From an uncultured Beijerinckiaceae bacterium (lineage in GTDB: Bacteria > Pseudomonadota > Alphaproteobacteria > Rhizobiales > Beijerinckiaceae), in contig CALMGA010000580.1 of the NCBI GenBank assembly GCA_937863205.1, positions 1-6,738 on the forward strand: a stretch of DNA of 6,738 bases, read 5' to 3'. The position numbers were made by a program, and so were the translations under genes. Of this stretch, positions 5,981 through 6,738 are shown piece after piece (positions within the stretch are counted from its first letter, which is position 1; each line of letters begins with the position of its first letter). Under the pieces are notes generated by a model, which saw only the letters and a program-made list of their open reading frames with translations, did not search any database and was not told the DNA's origin.

Positions 5981-6448
5981 ATGCGTCCACCGTTCCGCTC
6001 GCGCGATCCCGGCCTGAGCATTCGGGCGTTCCGTGACCCGATCTGGGTGGTTTGTCCGCGCTGCCAGGGTCCGGCACGTTCGTTTCGGGACGAAGCCGGG
6101 GATCGATTTCGACTGGTGTGCCGGCGGTGCCCTCGCATGGCCGAACTGCAACTGCGGGCATCGCCCGAAGGGGTCGGCGAAGACGGCGATGGTCGGTTCG
6201 GCCTGCCGCTCTATCTGACGGCCCCCGTACGGGGACATCGGCTATGGGTTTACAACCCCGTGCATCTCGAAGCCCTCGCCGGCTGGCTCGGCGCATCGTT
6301 GCGCGAGCGTTCGACGAGCGCGACCTGCCGCAACAGGACGGTGATGTCGCGGCTGCCGCGCTGGATGTCGTGCGCCGCGGCTAGACCGGATGTCATGAAG
6401 GCGCTTTCGGATCTGCGCAGCCGCGCCTTGCGCGAGGGCTTGCTGTGA
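5981..6448 (+). CDS. Conserved zinc-ribbon protein of unknown function, 155 aa
   Basis: Small cytosolic protein. The N-terminal half holds a four-cysteine zinc ribbon, CPRC (Cys25, Cys28) and CRRC (Cys47, Cys50), on two beta-hairpin-like strands (DPIWVVCPRCQGPA and FRLVCRRCPRMAEL). Next comes GLPLYLTAPVRGHRLWVYNPVHLEALAGWLGASLRER (about 74-110), and then LPRWMSCAAARPDVMKALSDLR (125-146). From memory, the order ribbon, then LW.YN..HL..L...L.A.LRER, then LPRWM......V..A...L is that of a widespread uncharacterised bacterial family, sometimes mis-annotated through its ribbon as PriA-like or TFIIB-like. Its function is unknown; binding of nucleic acid or protein is only a guess from the ribbon. 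The gene is divergent from BrkB with 146 bases between starts and stands 123 bases before ilvE. Confidence 0.85.
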   Translation: MRPPFRSRDPGLSIRAFRDPIWVVCPRCQGPARSFRDEAGDRFRLVCRRCPRMAELQLRASPEGVGEDGDGRFGLPLYLTAPVRGHRLWVYNPVHLEALAGWLGASLRERSTSATCRNRTVMSRLPRWMSCAAARPDVMKALSDLRSRALREGLL

Positions 6449-6472
6449 CGCCGGGTCGCCACCGTCCGCCGT

Positions 6473-6501
6473 CGCGGCCCGATCGCGCCGCCGAGGCCGC
6501 G
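6473..6501 (+). terminator. Weak inverted repeat after the zinc-ribbon gene
   Basis: CGCGGCC (6473-6479) and GGCCGCG (6495-6501) pair perfectly around a 15-base loop. A TTTT run comes only nine bases later (6511-6514). It may end transcription ahead of the ilvE promoter, but such stems are common by chance in GC-rich DNA. Confidence 0.25.
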
Positions 6502-6530
6502 TTGACAGGATTTTAGCCGGGCGATACCCC
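6502..6530 (+). promoter_or_regulatory. Candidate housekeeping sigma-70 promoter of ilvE
   Basis: A perfect -35 box TTGACA (6502-6507) stands out in GC-rich surroundings. The -10 is weaker: GATACC (6523-6528) at 15-bp spacing or TACCCC (6525-6530) at 17 bp. It lies 41 to 47 bases before the ilvE start, a normal distance. Confidence 0.5.
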
Positions 6531-6571
6531 TCGCCGTTCATTCCTCGCGATCGAGCACCCCGGAGCCGCCC

Positions 6572-6738
6572 ATGTCCGTCCTGCCTTTCGACAAGCGCGA
6601 GGGCGTGATCTGGATGAACGGCGCCATGGTGCCGTGGGGCGACGCCAAGCTGCACGTTCTGTCGCACGGGCTGCATTATGCCTCCTCGGTGTTCGAGGGC
6701 GAGCGGGCCTACGACGGCGTCATCTTCAAGTCGCGCGA
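6572..6738 (+). CDS. ilvE: Branched-chain amino-acid aminotransferase, 3' end outside window
   Basis: PLP-dependent fold-type IV transaminase (EC 2.6.1.42) that makes or breaks down leucine, isoleucine and valine with 2-oxoglutarate/glutamate. Only the first 55 codons are present. They carry the diagnostic N-terminal block [20 protein letters not shown] followed by [18 protein letters not shown], which is near-invariant in IlvE. The catalytic PLP lysine lies beyond the edge. The ATG at 6572 has GGAG at 6562-6565, six bases upstream. The gene runs off the right end of the window, so its full length and downstream partners cannot be seen. Confidence 0.92.
   Translation, partial: MSVLPFDKREGVIWMNGAMVPWGDAKLHVLSHGLHYASSVFEGERAYDGVIFKSR

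Noticed and set aside
4663..6138. 491-codon minus-strand frame overlapping BrkB
   Set aside because: The BrkB frame carries the family motifs; this one is Arg-rich and has no supported start.
5835..6296. N-terminal 154-residue extension of BrkB
   Set aside because: It would overlap the zinc-ribbon gene on the other strand, its residues look non-coding, and a good ribosome site exists for the start at 5834.
1..6738. CRISPR array, tRNA or rRNA gene, insertion sequence, or phage or defence module
   Set aside because: No regularly spaced repeats, no cloverleaf or rRNA motif, no transposase, integrase or nuclease-like protein, and no target-site duplications were seen. The repeats at 765-970 are irregular palindromes, not a CRISPR.

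Overview
The window reads as chromosomal DNA of a GC-rich alphaproteobacterium, most likely a member of the Hyphomicrobiales (Rhizobiales). Three things suggest this. The first gene is a 3-hydroxybutyrate dehydrogenase of the polyhydroxybutyrate cycle, of the type common in rhizobia and their relatives. The intergenic palindromes at 765-970 resemble the abundant GCATCGG...CCGATGC repeats of that order. An upstream element in front of the YihY/BrkB gene has the form of the alphaproteobacterial general-stress (EcfG/RpoE2) promoter. The assignment is an inference; no rRNA or other marker gene is present.

Layout from left to right: (1) the 3' part of a D-3-hydroxybutyrate dehydrogenase gene on the plus strand, cut by the window's left edge; (2) a convergent intergenic region, 768-966, filled almost completely by four stem-loops, whose outermost repeat arms carry the stop codons of both flanking genes; (3) an amino-acid permease of the APC superfamily on the minus strand; (4) a divergently transcribed CPA1-type cation/proton antiporter with a cytosolic RCK-like tail, whose stop codon lies inside a perfect 10-bp hairpin; (5) a small unrecognised gene of 100 codons; (6) a convergent YihY/BrkB family inner-membrane protein on the minus strand; (7) a divergent zinc-ribbon protein of a widespread but uncharacterised family; (8) the first 55 codons of a branched-chain amino-acid aminotransferase (ilvE), preceded by a perfect TTGACA box.

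The genes look like ordinary housekeeping and transport functions in short, mostly single-gene transcription units with alternating orientation, so no multi-gene operon or defence system is evident. A loose theme is ion and envelope homeostasis (antiporter, BrkB) beside amino-acid and C4 metabolism (permease, ilvE, bdhA). I do not see a convincing undescribed system. The most worthwhile non-coding observations are the stop-codon-embedding repeat cluster and the possible stress promoter of the BrkB gene. The most worthwhile protein-level oddity is the antiporter tail, with a degenerate nucleotide-binding loop and an EF-hand-like DxDxDG segment.
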